Part shown: positions 1 to 6,198 of the stretch, in pieces
How positions within the stretch are numbered: position 1 is the stretch's first letter
How the letters are laid out: each line of letters starts with the position of its first letter
Assembly (NCBI GenBank): GCA_023485185.1
Contig: JAMCZP010000310.1
Coordinates: 1-17,530, forward strand
Direction: 5' to 3'
Origin: Gammaproteobacteria bacterium
GTDB lineage: Bacteria; Pseudomonadota; Gammaproteobacteria; Pseudomonadales; Halomonadaceae
Length of the DNA: 17,530 nucleotides
Notes under the pieces: generated by a model
Told to the model about the DNA's origin: nothing
Seen by the model: the letters and a program-made list of their open reading frames with translations, nothing else
Databases searched by the model: none
Program-made: the position numbers and the translations under genes

Positions 1-623
1 ACCATACGGTAGCGAACATCGTCTGACTCACCCAGCGGCCCGCTGGTATCAATCCCCACTTGGCGATGATTACGATTACCAAGCTGTAAATTCACTTCCC
101 CTTGAGGCGTGTCCGTTGGGCGCTTGCTCACCGCGTTGATTAACCCGCCAGGAGGCGCTTCACCGTAAAGAATTGATGAGGGGCCTTTGAAGACATCAAC
201 ACGCTCCAACCCATAAGGCTCAGGCAACCATTGATAAAAGCCTTCGCGGTAGATGCGCAAGCCATCCTGGTAAGTCGACTGATCAAACCCGCGCACCTTG
301 AACCAATCGGTGTTGTTGTCGCTGCCGTAGTGACCGGCTAACACGCCTGCACGGTAGCGGAAGGTTTCATCTAACTGCTGAACATTGCGGGTCTCAAGCT
401 CTTCCCGGTCAACGCTCGACACTGGGCGCGGTGTTTCCACCAGCGGTGTCTCAACTTTCAGCGCAGTAGCAGTAACAACAACGGTTTCATTGGAAGTAGA
501 TGCTTCCTGGGCAATGGCTGCCAATGGCACAACGCTAAGTATTCCACCTAGCGACACAACCAGTGAGCGGCGAACCGCTACAACCAACGGCGCGACGGTA
601 AACGGCATGGACGTACGGAGCAT
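1..623 (-). CDS. TonB-dependent siderophore receptor, N-terminal part (runs off left edge)
   Basis: Outer-membrane gated channel for ferric siderophores, energised by TonB-ExbB-ExbD. Reading the minus strand from ATG at 621-623 gives 207 residues before the window ends. There is an Arg-rich, then hydrophobic, signal-peptide-like start ending near PLAAIAQ. A TonB-box-like ETVVVTA follows, then a plug domain with ETPRPVSSVDREELE, WFKVRGFDQ, YGLERVDVFKGPSSILYG and PPGGLINAVSKRP. The last two blocks are diagnostic of the FhuA/FpvA-type siderophore receptor family. The beta-barrel lies outside the window. A second ATG at 606-608 could also be the start, and neither has a clear Shine-Dalgarno sequence. 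No convincing Fur box was found upstream. It is unlinked in orientation to the second receptor at 12799-14985 and need not share its ligand. The family call is secure; the substrate cannot be named. Confidence 0.9.
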   Translation of the reverse strand, partial: MLRTSMPFTVAPLVVAVRRSLVVSLGGILSVVPLAAIAQEASTSNETVVVTATALKVETPLVETPRPVSSVDREELETRNVQQLDETFRYRAGVLAGHYGSDNNTDWFKVRGFDQSTYQDGLRIYREGFYQWLPEPYGLERVDVFKGPSSILYGEAPPGGLINAVSKRPTDTPQGEVNLQLGNRNHRQVGIDTSGPLGESDDVRYRM

Positions 624-934
624 GAGGAGGTCTCAACGGGTAAGGGAACAAGTATCGTTATAGTAATACAAATGATACGGATTTTTATTCACACTCACAA
701 CAACCACGTTGAGGTAATAACAGCATTGCTACGCCTTCCCGCAGTTCGGCTATAGTGCGCTGCTAATACACGAGGCGCGGCGCACCTCGCCTGGCACGTT
801 TCTAACTATATCTGGTGGCGTAGTTAGTGCGCAGCTTCATGTCTTGACGCTGATTGTTTTGCATACACATTAGTAACAGCGAAATAAAATATCACTGAGC
901 AATAGAGTCGGCCAATATCGATTGTGTATAGATA
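624..934. other. Intergenic region with several inverted repeats
   Basis: No coding region is supported in these 311 bases between the receptor start and the toxin stop. CTACGCC (729-735) pairs with GGCGTAG (817-823). A hairpin at 771-789 has arms CGAGG/CCTCG extended past one mismatch. CTAACTA (802-808) pairs with TAGTTAG (821-827). GTGCGC occurs at 755-760 and 827-832, with its complement at 780-785. A TATAGT hexamer at 751-756 is preceded by TTGCTA at 726-731, but the 19-base spacing is long for a sigma-70 promoter. A small RNA is possible but unproven, and no T-run terminator follows the hairpins. Confidence 0.4.
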
Positions 935-1357
935 TCAGCTCATTCCCCACGGGTTGATTGTCTCGACATTTAACGACGCAAAATCCTTAATATTGCGTGT
1001 CGCTAATACCGCTTCATGCCGGATACAAATAGCCGCAATTTGTGCATCGGCCATGTGGATCTGCCTTCCTTTGCTCTCACTGGCAGCGACCTGTTCTGCA
1101 TAGTGAACCGCAGACTCGCTATCGAACGGCAGTATACGGCCGGAGAAATCTTCCTCGAACATTGCCGCCGCCATCGCTGCGAAACCACGTTTTCGGCTGC
1201 CGTCGGGCAGACGCTCAATTCCATAAAGAATTTCAGCGACTGTAATGGCGGTTATTGTCACGGACATAGCATCCTGACTATCCAGCCAGCCTACCACTTG
1301 AGCATCTGGCATAGGGCGCATCAGCTCAGATAGCACGTTGGTATCAAGGACAATCAT
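935..1357 (-). CDS. PIN-domain ribonuclease toxin, FitB/VapC type
   Basis: Probable toxin of a type II toxin-antitoxin pair: a Mg-dependent endoribonuclease of the PIN fold that cleaves RNA when its antitoxin is lost. The 140 residues match the usual family length. The acidic active-site set is visible as D5 (IVLDTNVLSEL), E42 (VAEILYGIERLP), D104 (IHMADAQIAA) and D125 (NIKDF). The LDTNVLSEL start and the GIERLP block point to the FitB branch rather than to short VapC proteins. Its ATG overlaps the antitoxin stop by four bases (1354-1357), so the two are translationally coupled with the antitoxin first. All catalytic acids are present, so it looks functional. The target RNA cannot be inferred. 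Confidence 0.9.
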   Translation of the reverse strand: MIVLDTNVLSELMRPMPDAQVVGWLDSQDAMSVTITAITVAEILYGIERLPDGSRKRGFAAMAAAMFEEDFSGRILPFDSESAVHYAEQVAASESKGRQIHMADAQIAAICIRHEAVLATRNIKDFASLNVETINPWGMS

Positions 1358-1596
1358 GCACCGAAGCCCGGATCACGAGGGCTATCAAACCTAGGAGGCA
1401 TCTCCAATTCAATACCTCCCGCCTCAGCGAATCGCTGCTGTATACGACTTCCCAGCCCCCCCTTTTGAGATTGGCTCAGAGCGTTTTTCAGGATGATGCG
1501 AACCTCCTCCTCCATTGAATGACCATTCTTTGCGGCCTCAATACGAAGCTGAGCCTTCAATTGTTCGTTCAAATTGCGGATCGTTATTGATGCCAT
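1354..1596 (-). CDS. FitA/VapB-like ribbon-helix-helix antitoxin
   Basis: Probable antitoxin and autorepressor for the PIN toxin that follows. The 80-residue protein starts MASITIRNLNEQLKAQLR, the ribbon strand and first helix of an Arc/MetJ-type DNA-binding domain. The helix with NGHSMEEEVRIILKNAL (about residues 25-40) is typical of FitA-like antitoxins. The C-terminal tail, with ELEMPPR and FDSPRDP, would be the toxin-binding part. The frame is open upstream to an ATG at 1636-1638, but the ATG at 1594-1596 was chosen for two reasons. A strong GGAGGT Shine-Dalgarno sits a few bases before it, and the conserved domain begins exactly there. A palindrome at 1629-1638 upstream is a likely self-regulation site. 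Confidence 0.88.
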   Translation of the reverse strand: MASITIRNLNEQLKAQLRIEAAKNGHSMEEEVRIILKNALSQSQKGGLGSRIQQRFAEAGGIELEMPPRFDSPRDPGFGA

Positions 1597-1628
1597 CTTA
1601 ACCTCCAAACGCGCATGCATTGATAGCA

Positions 1629-1639
1629 ATGATATCATA
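1629..1639 (-). promoter_or_regulatory. Candidate operator/-10 of the toxin-antitoxin operon
   Basis: A perfect 10-base palindrome, ATGATATCAT (1629-1638), lies 33 bases upstream of the chosen antitoxin ATG. On the minus strand it overlaps a -10-like TATGAT (1639-1634). A ribbon-helix-helix dimer binding here would block RNA polymerase, as known for FitAB and VapBC autoregulation. No good -35 was seen. This is inferred from position and symmetry only. Confidence 0.4.
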
Positions 1640-1672
1640 ATGACAGTCTAGGATATAAAGACGCTTATCGTT

Positions 1673-1689
1673 AGGCACGATGCCTTTTT
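1673..1689 (+). terminator. Weak hairpin plus T-run
   Basis: AGGCA, loop CGA, TGCCT, followed by a run of five T. The shape is that of a small intrinsic terminator on the plus strand. The stem is only five pairs and there is no plus-strand gene immediately upstream, so its role is unclear. Confidence 0.25.
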
Positions 1690-1794
1690 GGGGTTCGTTC
1701 ATCGAAAGGTAGATATACGCGCAAAGTTTTAAGCTATTGGGATTGGCATCTGGGTGAAAACACTGACCCACCCACTAAAGGGGGAGGTAACCAA

Positions 1795-2079
1795 ATGAGC
1801 ATTTTTGACGAGCTGCAAACATCGCTGCAGGAAGCCGTTGAGATCAAACAAGGTAAAGCACAGGCCAGTCGTATCACTCGCCATGAGGTGGCTGATGTGA
1901 AAGCTATCCGCGCCAAGCTTCATGTTTCTCAGGCTGAGTTTGCTGAGGCTATGGGAACCAGCGTGGACACCATCAAAAGCTGGGAAACCAAACGCCGTAA
2001 CCCTACAGGGCTAGCGGCTAAGGTACTGGCGACGATTCAGGACAATCCTGCTTTTTTTAATGAGCTAGCTTCACATTAA
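1795..2079 (+). CDS. HTH (XRE-type) antitoxin-like regulator, NadS/HigA-like, without a toxin partner
   Basis: Small 94-residue DNA-binding protein. The C-terminal half is a Cro/C1-type helix-turn-helix: VKAIRAKLHVSQAEFAEAMG, then the recognition helix with TSVDTIKSWETKRRNPTG (about residues 35-73). The layout, an N-terminal tail followed by this HTH and a short C-terminal helix, is that of NadS/HigA2-like antitoxins. Those normally sit beside a RelE/HigB-type toxin. The start is firm: GGGGAGG at 1781-1787 is seven bases before the ATG. No RelE/HigB gene fits in the 155 bases upstream, and the next gene downstream is convergent. It is therefore an orphan antitoxin, or a regulator recruited to this cluster. 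Its DNA target is unknown. Confidence 0.82.
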   Translation: MSIFDELQTSLQEAVEIKQGKAQASRITRHEVADVKAIRAKLHVSQAEFAEAMGTSVDTIKSWETKRRNPTGLAAKVLATIQDNPAFFNELASH

Positions 2080-2137
2080 AACAATACCAGCAAGCAATCA
2101 CTTACAGCGCCTTTTCTGAGGCCTGCAAAATATATCG

Positions 2138-3841
2138 TTATGAAATACTATCAAATAGCTCTTCCGGCACATCTTCAAAAAAGCGACAGAACGGCAAGGA
2201 GCCAACCAGTGTGACGCTTTGCTTGGCTCGCGTCATAGCGACGTAGAGAACACGACGTAACAGGCTTGCTTCCAGCTCTCTATCTTCTTGTGCAACGCTG
2301 TCAAGAATACGGCCTGGATATTGGGCATCATGCAGCCCCATGACAACCACATGGTCGAATTCCAAGCCCTTTAGCTGATGAAAAGTGGTCACGGCTACAC
2401 CGCCTGTAAAGCCGCCAAGTCCGGCACCCTTCACTTTCTTAACCTTAAGGCCGCGCTTTTCCAGTGCCTTCTGTGCAGGATAAAGCTGACGAGAGAAAGG
2501 CAACACTACTGCCACGGACGTCGTACGCAGCCGCTTAAACTCGCTGGCAACAAAATCATAGCCTTTTTCATAGGCCTGCTTGGCTTCAGGTGCCAACAAC
2601 AATTTAACCTTATCGCCTTTCTTGGTAGGGCGAACCGGCGTCGTGTAATCAATACTCTCAGTCACGTCATTGTTCGCCAATAAGTGCTCGGCAACGTCCA
2701 TGATTTGTTGTGTGGTGCGGTGACTAGCGGACAAGCGCCGGGAACGCCCGCCTTGTACCTGAATACCGACAGAGGACCAGGTGAAGCTTCGGCGATAGAT
2801 CTTCTGCGCCATGTCACCGGCCATACTTAGTGATACACGCGGAATCTTGGCGACCACCAGCAGCCAGCTTTTGTCGAAATCCTGCACCTCATCAATTACG
2901 ACGTGATCATAGCGGTAGTCATCAGGAAGATCTCCGCCCCGCTCCATCAATACGCGCAACAGCACTCCAGCTGGATTGTCGTAATCCTCATGACGAGTTT
3001 CTTCGAGCCACTCCAAGTACAATTCAAAAACAAACCAGATAAAACGTCGGTCTTCCTGCGTTACACGTACTGCGGTGCCTCGCCCAGTACGTTCGACGGC
3101 AAGATAATCGTCGAGCCGTGTGACATGCTGACCAAAAAGCCAAGCGATCTCTTCAGCCCACCATCCCAGTAGCTGCGGCGCCTCCTTCAATTCAAAGAAA
3201 CGATGGCTGCCAATCTCTTCTTCCGCCTCCTTAATTAGCCTCTTAAGCTGTTCTCCACGTGCCTTGTTATCAACCCAGCCGACGAATTCTAAGCCCATAT
3301 CCTTAGCGGTGCTGCGCGACCATTCGTGGAAGGTTCTGACATCCACGCTTCCCTTCATCCCTGCCTGACTGAACACCTTCTTCACATAAGCACACAACGC
3401 TGAGTTGTAGGTCAAAAACAGCAAGGAGCCTTTATTCATGGCTGATAGCAGCCTGCCTGCTCGAGCCGCTAACACAGTGGTTTTGCCGCTACCCGCCTGA
3501 CCTCGAACTAATAAATGCAGGGAGGGGTCGAGGTCGATTACCGCTTGTTGTTCATCGGTGAACGTGATGGTCGGCTGGGCAGGTGTAGTTGGCATAGGTT
3601 CGACGCTAGTCTTTGCACTGCCGCCTTTCTGGGTATAGACACTCAGAAGACTCCAACGATATGAGGCATCGACTTCTGCCTTACCTTCCGTTCGCAGGCG
3701 ATACAGTAGCGAATTGATATCGCTTCGATCCACATGCTGACCGAACTCATCTTTTAGAATAGTCGCTAACTGGCGTGCCTTTATCGGTGCATGCAACTGC
3801 AACAGTTTCGTCACCTGAGCTTCAAATACGGCCTGATTCAT
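2138..3841 (-). CDS. UvrD/Rep-like superfamily 1 DNA helicase with an extra N-terminal domain
   Basis: ATP-driven 3'-5' helicase-like protein of 567 residues. Residues 94-102 (FTDEQQAVI) form the Q motif. Walker A is GQAGSGKTT (114-122) and Walker B is VVIDEVQDFD (314-323). Motif III is near MAGDMAQKIYRR (340-351), motif IV is SHRTTQQI (373-380), motif V is TTFHQLKGLEFDHVVV (485-500) and motif VI is RRVLYVAMTRAK (529-540). It is clearly shorter than UvrD/PcrA (about 720 residues), so the 1B/2B insertions are reduced. Residues 1-66 are predicted-helical with a terminal strand pair and look like a winged-helix module; this part is inferred. An AAGGAT Shine-Dalgarno precedes the ATG. It lies 139 bases downstream of the GIY-YIG nuclease on the same strand, which suggests a linked defence or repair role. 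All helicase motifs are intact. Confidence 0.88.
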   Translation of the reverse strand: MNQAVFEAQVTKLLQLHAPIKARQLATILKDEFGQHVDRSDINSLLYRLRTEGKAEVDASYRWSLLSVYTQKGGSAKTSVEPMPTTPAQPTITFTDEQQAVIDLDPSLHLLVRGQAGSGKTTVLAARAGRLLSAMNKGSLLFLTYNSALCAYVKKVFSQAGMKGSVDVRTFHEWSRSTAKDMGLEFVGWVDNKARGEQLKRLIKEAEEEIGSHRFFELKEAPQLLGWWAEEIAWLFGQHVTRLDDYLAVERTGRGTAVRVTQEDRRFIWFVFELYLEWLEETRHEDYDNPAGVLLRVLMERGGDLPDDYRYDHVVIDEVQDFDKSWLLVVAKIPRVSLSMAGDMAQKIYRRSFTWSSVGIQVQGGRSRRLSASHRTTQQIMDVAEHLLANNDVTESIDYTTPVRPTKKGDKVKLLLAPEAKQAYEKGYDFVASEFKRLRTTSVAVVLPFSRQLYPAQKALEKRGLKVKKVKGAGLGGFTGGVAVTTFHQLKGLEFDHVVVMGLHDAQYPGRILDSVAQEDRELEASLLRRVLYVAMTRAKQSVTLVGSLPFCRFFEDVPEELFDSIS

Positions 3842-3921
3842 TAACTATCCTTGCTCTTTTCCCTATCCCTGCATTTTACATGCTTGCAAGAGCCTATTCA
3901 GGCAGGGGCCAATTGAGTGGC

Positions 3922-3934
3922 TGACACTTTGTCA
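3922..3934. repeat. Inverted repeat between nuclease and helicase genes
   Basis: TGACA, spacer CTT, TGTCA form a perfect short palindrome. A second, wider pair, AATTGA (3911-3916) and TCAATT (3932-3937), surrounds it. On the minus strand it contains TTGACA, a perfect -35 hexamer, but no matching -10 is seen 16-18 bases on. It could be an operator for the helicase gene or chance. Confidence 0.3.
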
Positions 3935-3980
3935 ATTATTGCTTACAGAGGCTCTCTATCAACCACAGCCTCAATGTACT

Positions 3981-5153
3981 TTATATTTTGCTAACCGAGC
4001 TAATCAACTGTGCAGTTTCTGGCTCATAAACCGCCCCCATAATCGACCCATCACGAATCCGCCCCACCGCCTCATCAATCACATGCAATGGCACCAAAAA
4101 CCACTCGCGTGGTTTGACCGGGTGCCCAAAGCGGTCTTGGATGGTCAGTTCAAGCTGTGCAGCAGCGAAAATGCGATGGAAGAGCGCTTCCAGTTTGCGG
4201 CGGTTGATACCGGCCAGCTTATAGGTGGCGACCACCTCAACATCCGCTAATAAGTAGGTGGCATCGTGGGCGGCGTTGGCGATGCGTGCTTCGACCTTGC
4301 CACCGGTTACGCCAATTTTGTGGATCAGCTCCTGGTGCTCAGCCACAAATGGATGTTCTGACAGGCTGCGCAGCACGTAGATGGTGCCGCTTTCTATGTC
4401 GTCGTCTTCCCAGGTTTCGCTGAAACGGTTTTCAGTGGGCGGTTGCTCAGCAAACAGAGGCCCTGCATCCGGCTCGGTAATACGGCGACTAGCTTCATCC
4501 TTGTAGAGCGCTCGTACCAACGATAGGCGTAGCAGATTGCTTTCTGTGCCGTTGGAGAAAATCACTCGCAGGCGGGCATCTTTCTTGCCCTGGGGTGAAT
4601 CAAATTCCTCCCCCTCCTCAGCCACATAAGCCGTTTGCCCATCCACGATGAACCACTGTCCGACCTCGATAGTAGCGTTCTTACCGAATCGGCGGGTGGT
4701 TCTTAGCCCACTTTTTAGCTCGCTTTCTATTTGCTCAAACAGCGGCTGGTAGGTCGCAAAGTCGTCGCATTTCTCTCTGTTGGCTACCTCTTCAGCAGCA
4801 CGTTTCTCGGCGCTTGAACGCACATGCTTTAGCTCAGTCAGCTCAGACGCCCCAGAAATCCCTGAAAGCTCAGTCAGCAAGGCATCATCGTCCATCGCCT
4901 TGGTCGCTTCTACGTCACTGATACTGTTGCCCTCTAACAAGCCTTGGTGATCAAGGGGCTGCACTAGGGTTCGGCACTCTTCGAGCGAACGGATGCGATC
5001 AAGACGCACTGCATAGAGCCGTTCAAAAATATCGTTGTCTTCACCGTGCTGCGGGGTACGGCCATGCTGCTCAACAAAGCGCTGAATCTCTTCAAACCCG
5101 GCAATAATGCGCTCTTCACGTGCCGAAAGACCTTTCTTCCAGTAGCTCAACAT
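3981..5153 (-). CDS. T5orf172-type GIY-YIG nuclease family protein, probably 5'-truncated
   Basis: Probable DNA endonuclease of 390 residues. The C-terminal third is a GIY-YIG domain of the T5orf172 type. GTIYVLRS (256-263) carries the GIY-like strand and HKIGVT (278-283) the YIG-like strand. R290 lies in the following helix and E322 (KLEALFHRIF) is the likely metal-binding glutamate; REWF (349-352) follows. The N-terminal block, REERIIAGFEEIQRFVEQHG then FERLYAVRLDRIR, matches what I recall from relatives of this family. In those proteins it is preceded by further residues that are missing here. The first seven codons (MLSYWKK) are out-of-frame methyltransferase sequence, and an in-frame TGA lies at 5163-5165, so the ORF cannot extend. 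No Shine-Dalgarno precedes this ATG, so translation would depend on coupling to the overlapping upstream gene. Confidence 0.85.
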   Translation of the reverse strand: MLSYWKKGLSAREERIIAGFEEIQRFVEQHGRTPQHGEDNDIFERLYAVRLDRIRSLEECRTLVQPLDHQGLLEGNSISDVEATKAMDDDALLTELSGISGASELTELKHVRSSAEKRAAEEVANREKCDDFATYQPLFEQIESELKSGLRTTRRFGKNATIEVGQWFIVDGQTAYVAEEGEEFDSPQGKKDARLRVIFSNGTESNLLRLSLVRALYKDEASRRITEPDAGPLFAEQPPTENRFSETWEDDDIESGTIYVLRSLSEHPFVAEHQELIHKIGVTGGKVEARIANAAHDATYLLADVEVVATYKLAGINRRKLEALFHRIFAAAQLELTIQDRFGHPVKPREWFLVPLHVIDEAVGRIRDGSIMGAVYEPETAQLISSVSKI

Positions 5154-5622
5154 ACAGCCGATTCAGGCGGCTGGTAGCCCGAATATCAAACGAGCTTTCA
5201 CGCACCTGTTTAACAGTGGTGATGCCCGCCAGGGGCAAAAAGAAACCGAAGTGATCCGGAAATTCTGCATATTTGCAGGCAACCGTCTCGCCGCTTTCCA
5301 GCTCCTCGGCCTCTAGCATCTCACCATCGGTGGCAAGCACGAACTTCGCCTTGGCACGCGTAGTCGCGGGGCTAGCCTTCAATGCAGCTAGGGTTTCGGT
5401 AACGGCACCAGCTTCCGCCACCGCGATATGGATATTGTTGGTCTGCAATACCCCGCCCCAGGAGCCAGAAAAGTCCGACTTATTAGACGTACCCGAACGC
5501 AACCGCTTGATGGTGGTCGCCTTGTTGCCAAAAGCTTCCAGAAAGGCATAAGGGAACTCAGCCGGATCAAAGGGCTGTTGTGCCAAGTCAGAAATGGCGG
5601 ATTCGATTTCAACTGCGTTCAT
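5116..5622 (-). pseudogene. N-terminal fragment of an MmeI-like class I DNA methyltransferase
   Basis: The 168 residues match, from memory of the family, the very start of large (roughly 900-residue) MmeI-like adenine methyltransferases. Recognisable blocks are FPYAFLEAFGNKATTIKRLR, SGTSNKSD, GGVLQTNNIHIAVA, ALKASPATTRAKAKFVLATD and DHFGFFLPLAGITTVKQVRE. The match runs up to ATSRLNRLYVELL. It then breaks into EERSFGT and a stop at 5116-5118, inside the start of the nuclease gene. None of the catalytic parts is present: no SAM-binding motif I, no NPPY-type motif and no target-recognition domain. It therefore cannot methylate DNA. The reading frame itself is undamaged and may still be translated, feeding ribosomes to the overlapping nuclease start. 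No good Shine-Dalgarno was seen before its ATG. Confidence 0.82.
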
Positions 5623-5767
5623 GGAGTGCCGTTTTTCCTGTTAGCCTTAAAGCGAGTGCTGCATTTCTCGTTGCCAAGCCGTTCAGTCGCAATAGCGACA
5701 TGCAGGCTGCATAGCAGCATTTCACCATGCACATTAATCGCAAATACAAATAAGCCCAGCGGCTAAA

Positions 5768-5784
5768 TACTGTCATTTACAGTA
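5768..5784. promoter_or_regulatory. Symmetric operator-like site
   Basis: TACTGT, five-base spacer CATTT, ACAGTA is a perfect 6+6 inverted repeat 146 bases upstream of the methyltransferase remnant. It resembles a LexA box in sequence, but the CTGT...ACAG halves are separated by five bases and LexA needs eight. A site for another dimeric repressor is possible, including a controller-type HTH protein. Confidence 0.35.
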
Positions 5785-5914
5785 CCTGAACCACTCAATA
5801 AGTATTTGTTAATTGCGGTTATCATACACAGCCAACAACGAGCTATCAGCTGTTGAACACGCACCAGAAGAAGATAAACAAAGAAAGGGCAAAACGCTTG
5901 GCGGGGAGCCGCAG

Positions 5915-5940
5915 ACACAGGAACTCATAATCCCCTGCGT
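5915..5940 (+). repeat. Hairpin containing a copy of the tRNA anticodon-arm sequence
   Basis: ACTCATAATCCC (5923-5934) is identical to the minus-strand tRNA sequence at 6008-5997, which covers its anticodon loop and 3' stem side. It therefore forms a 12-base inverted repeat with the tRNA gene, with the two arms 62 bases apart. Flanking ACACAGG (5915-5921) and CCTGCGT (5934-5940) pair except for one position. It could be a leftover of an integration site at the tRNA or chance similarity. Confidence 0.4.
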
Positions 5941-5962
5941 ATAAAATAGGCAAATATAGAAA

Positions 5963-6039
<77 letters not shown>

Positions 6040-6052
6040 GAAAAGCGTGCAT

Positions 6053-6058
6053 ATCATA
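6053..6058 (-). promoter_or_regulatory. Probable -10 of the tRNA gene
   Basis: On the minus strand TATGAT lies 13 bases upstream of the mature tRNA 5' end. It is followed by a GC-rich stretch, GCACGC, typical of stringently controlled stable-RNA promoters. The -35 position is weak, with TAGCCT at the expected distance. Confidence 0.4.
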
Positions 6059-6198
6059 GCGAATGTAGCGGTGTGAGGCTAGCCCCCCTTGCGCTATCTT
6101 AATGTCATTGTGGCTTTATTTTGTGGCACTTATTTCAACCCGAGGGGTCTTGTGGGTAGCTCCTGGCCTTATTGTCTTGGTCTTATGAACAGTTCTTT

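Larger units (their letters stand above)
5623..5962. other. Intergenic region between methyltransferase remnant and tRNA
   Basis: No gene is supported in these 340 bases. The stretch holds a symmetric site at 5768-5784 and a hairpin at 5915-5940 whose loop repeats part of the tRNA anticodon arm. It is AT-richer than the flanking genes. The promoter of the methyltransferase/nuclease genes must lie here, but no convincing -35/-10 pair was found. No clear T-run terminator for the tRNA was seen. Confidence 0.4.

Noticed and set aside
661..681. Fur-box-like AT-rich sequence upstream of the left receptor
   Set aside because: Matches to the hexamer or 7-1-7 consensus are about half of the positions, not better than expected in AT-rich DNA.
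813..823. tRNA 3' end on the minus strand (CTACGCCACCA)
   Set aside because: No matching 5' acceptor strand or cloverleaf on that strand.
1671..1677. Integron attC core-like GTTAGGC
   Set aside because: No matching partner site, no attC-length palindrome and no integrase in the window.
1640..1794. Remnant of a RelE/HigB toxin upstream of the orphan antitoxin
   Set aside because: One frame ends near 1732 with FVHRKVDIRAKF, faintly toxin-like, but it is too short and too weak to support.
5768..5784. LexA (SOS) box
   Set aside because: The CTGT and ACAG halves are five bases apart; LexA sites of Gammaproteobacteria need eight.
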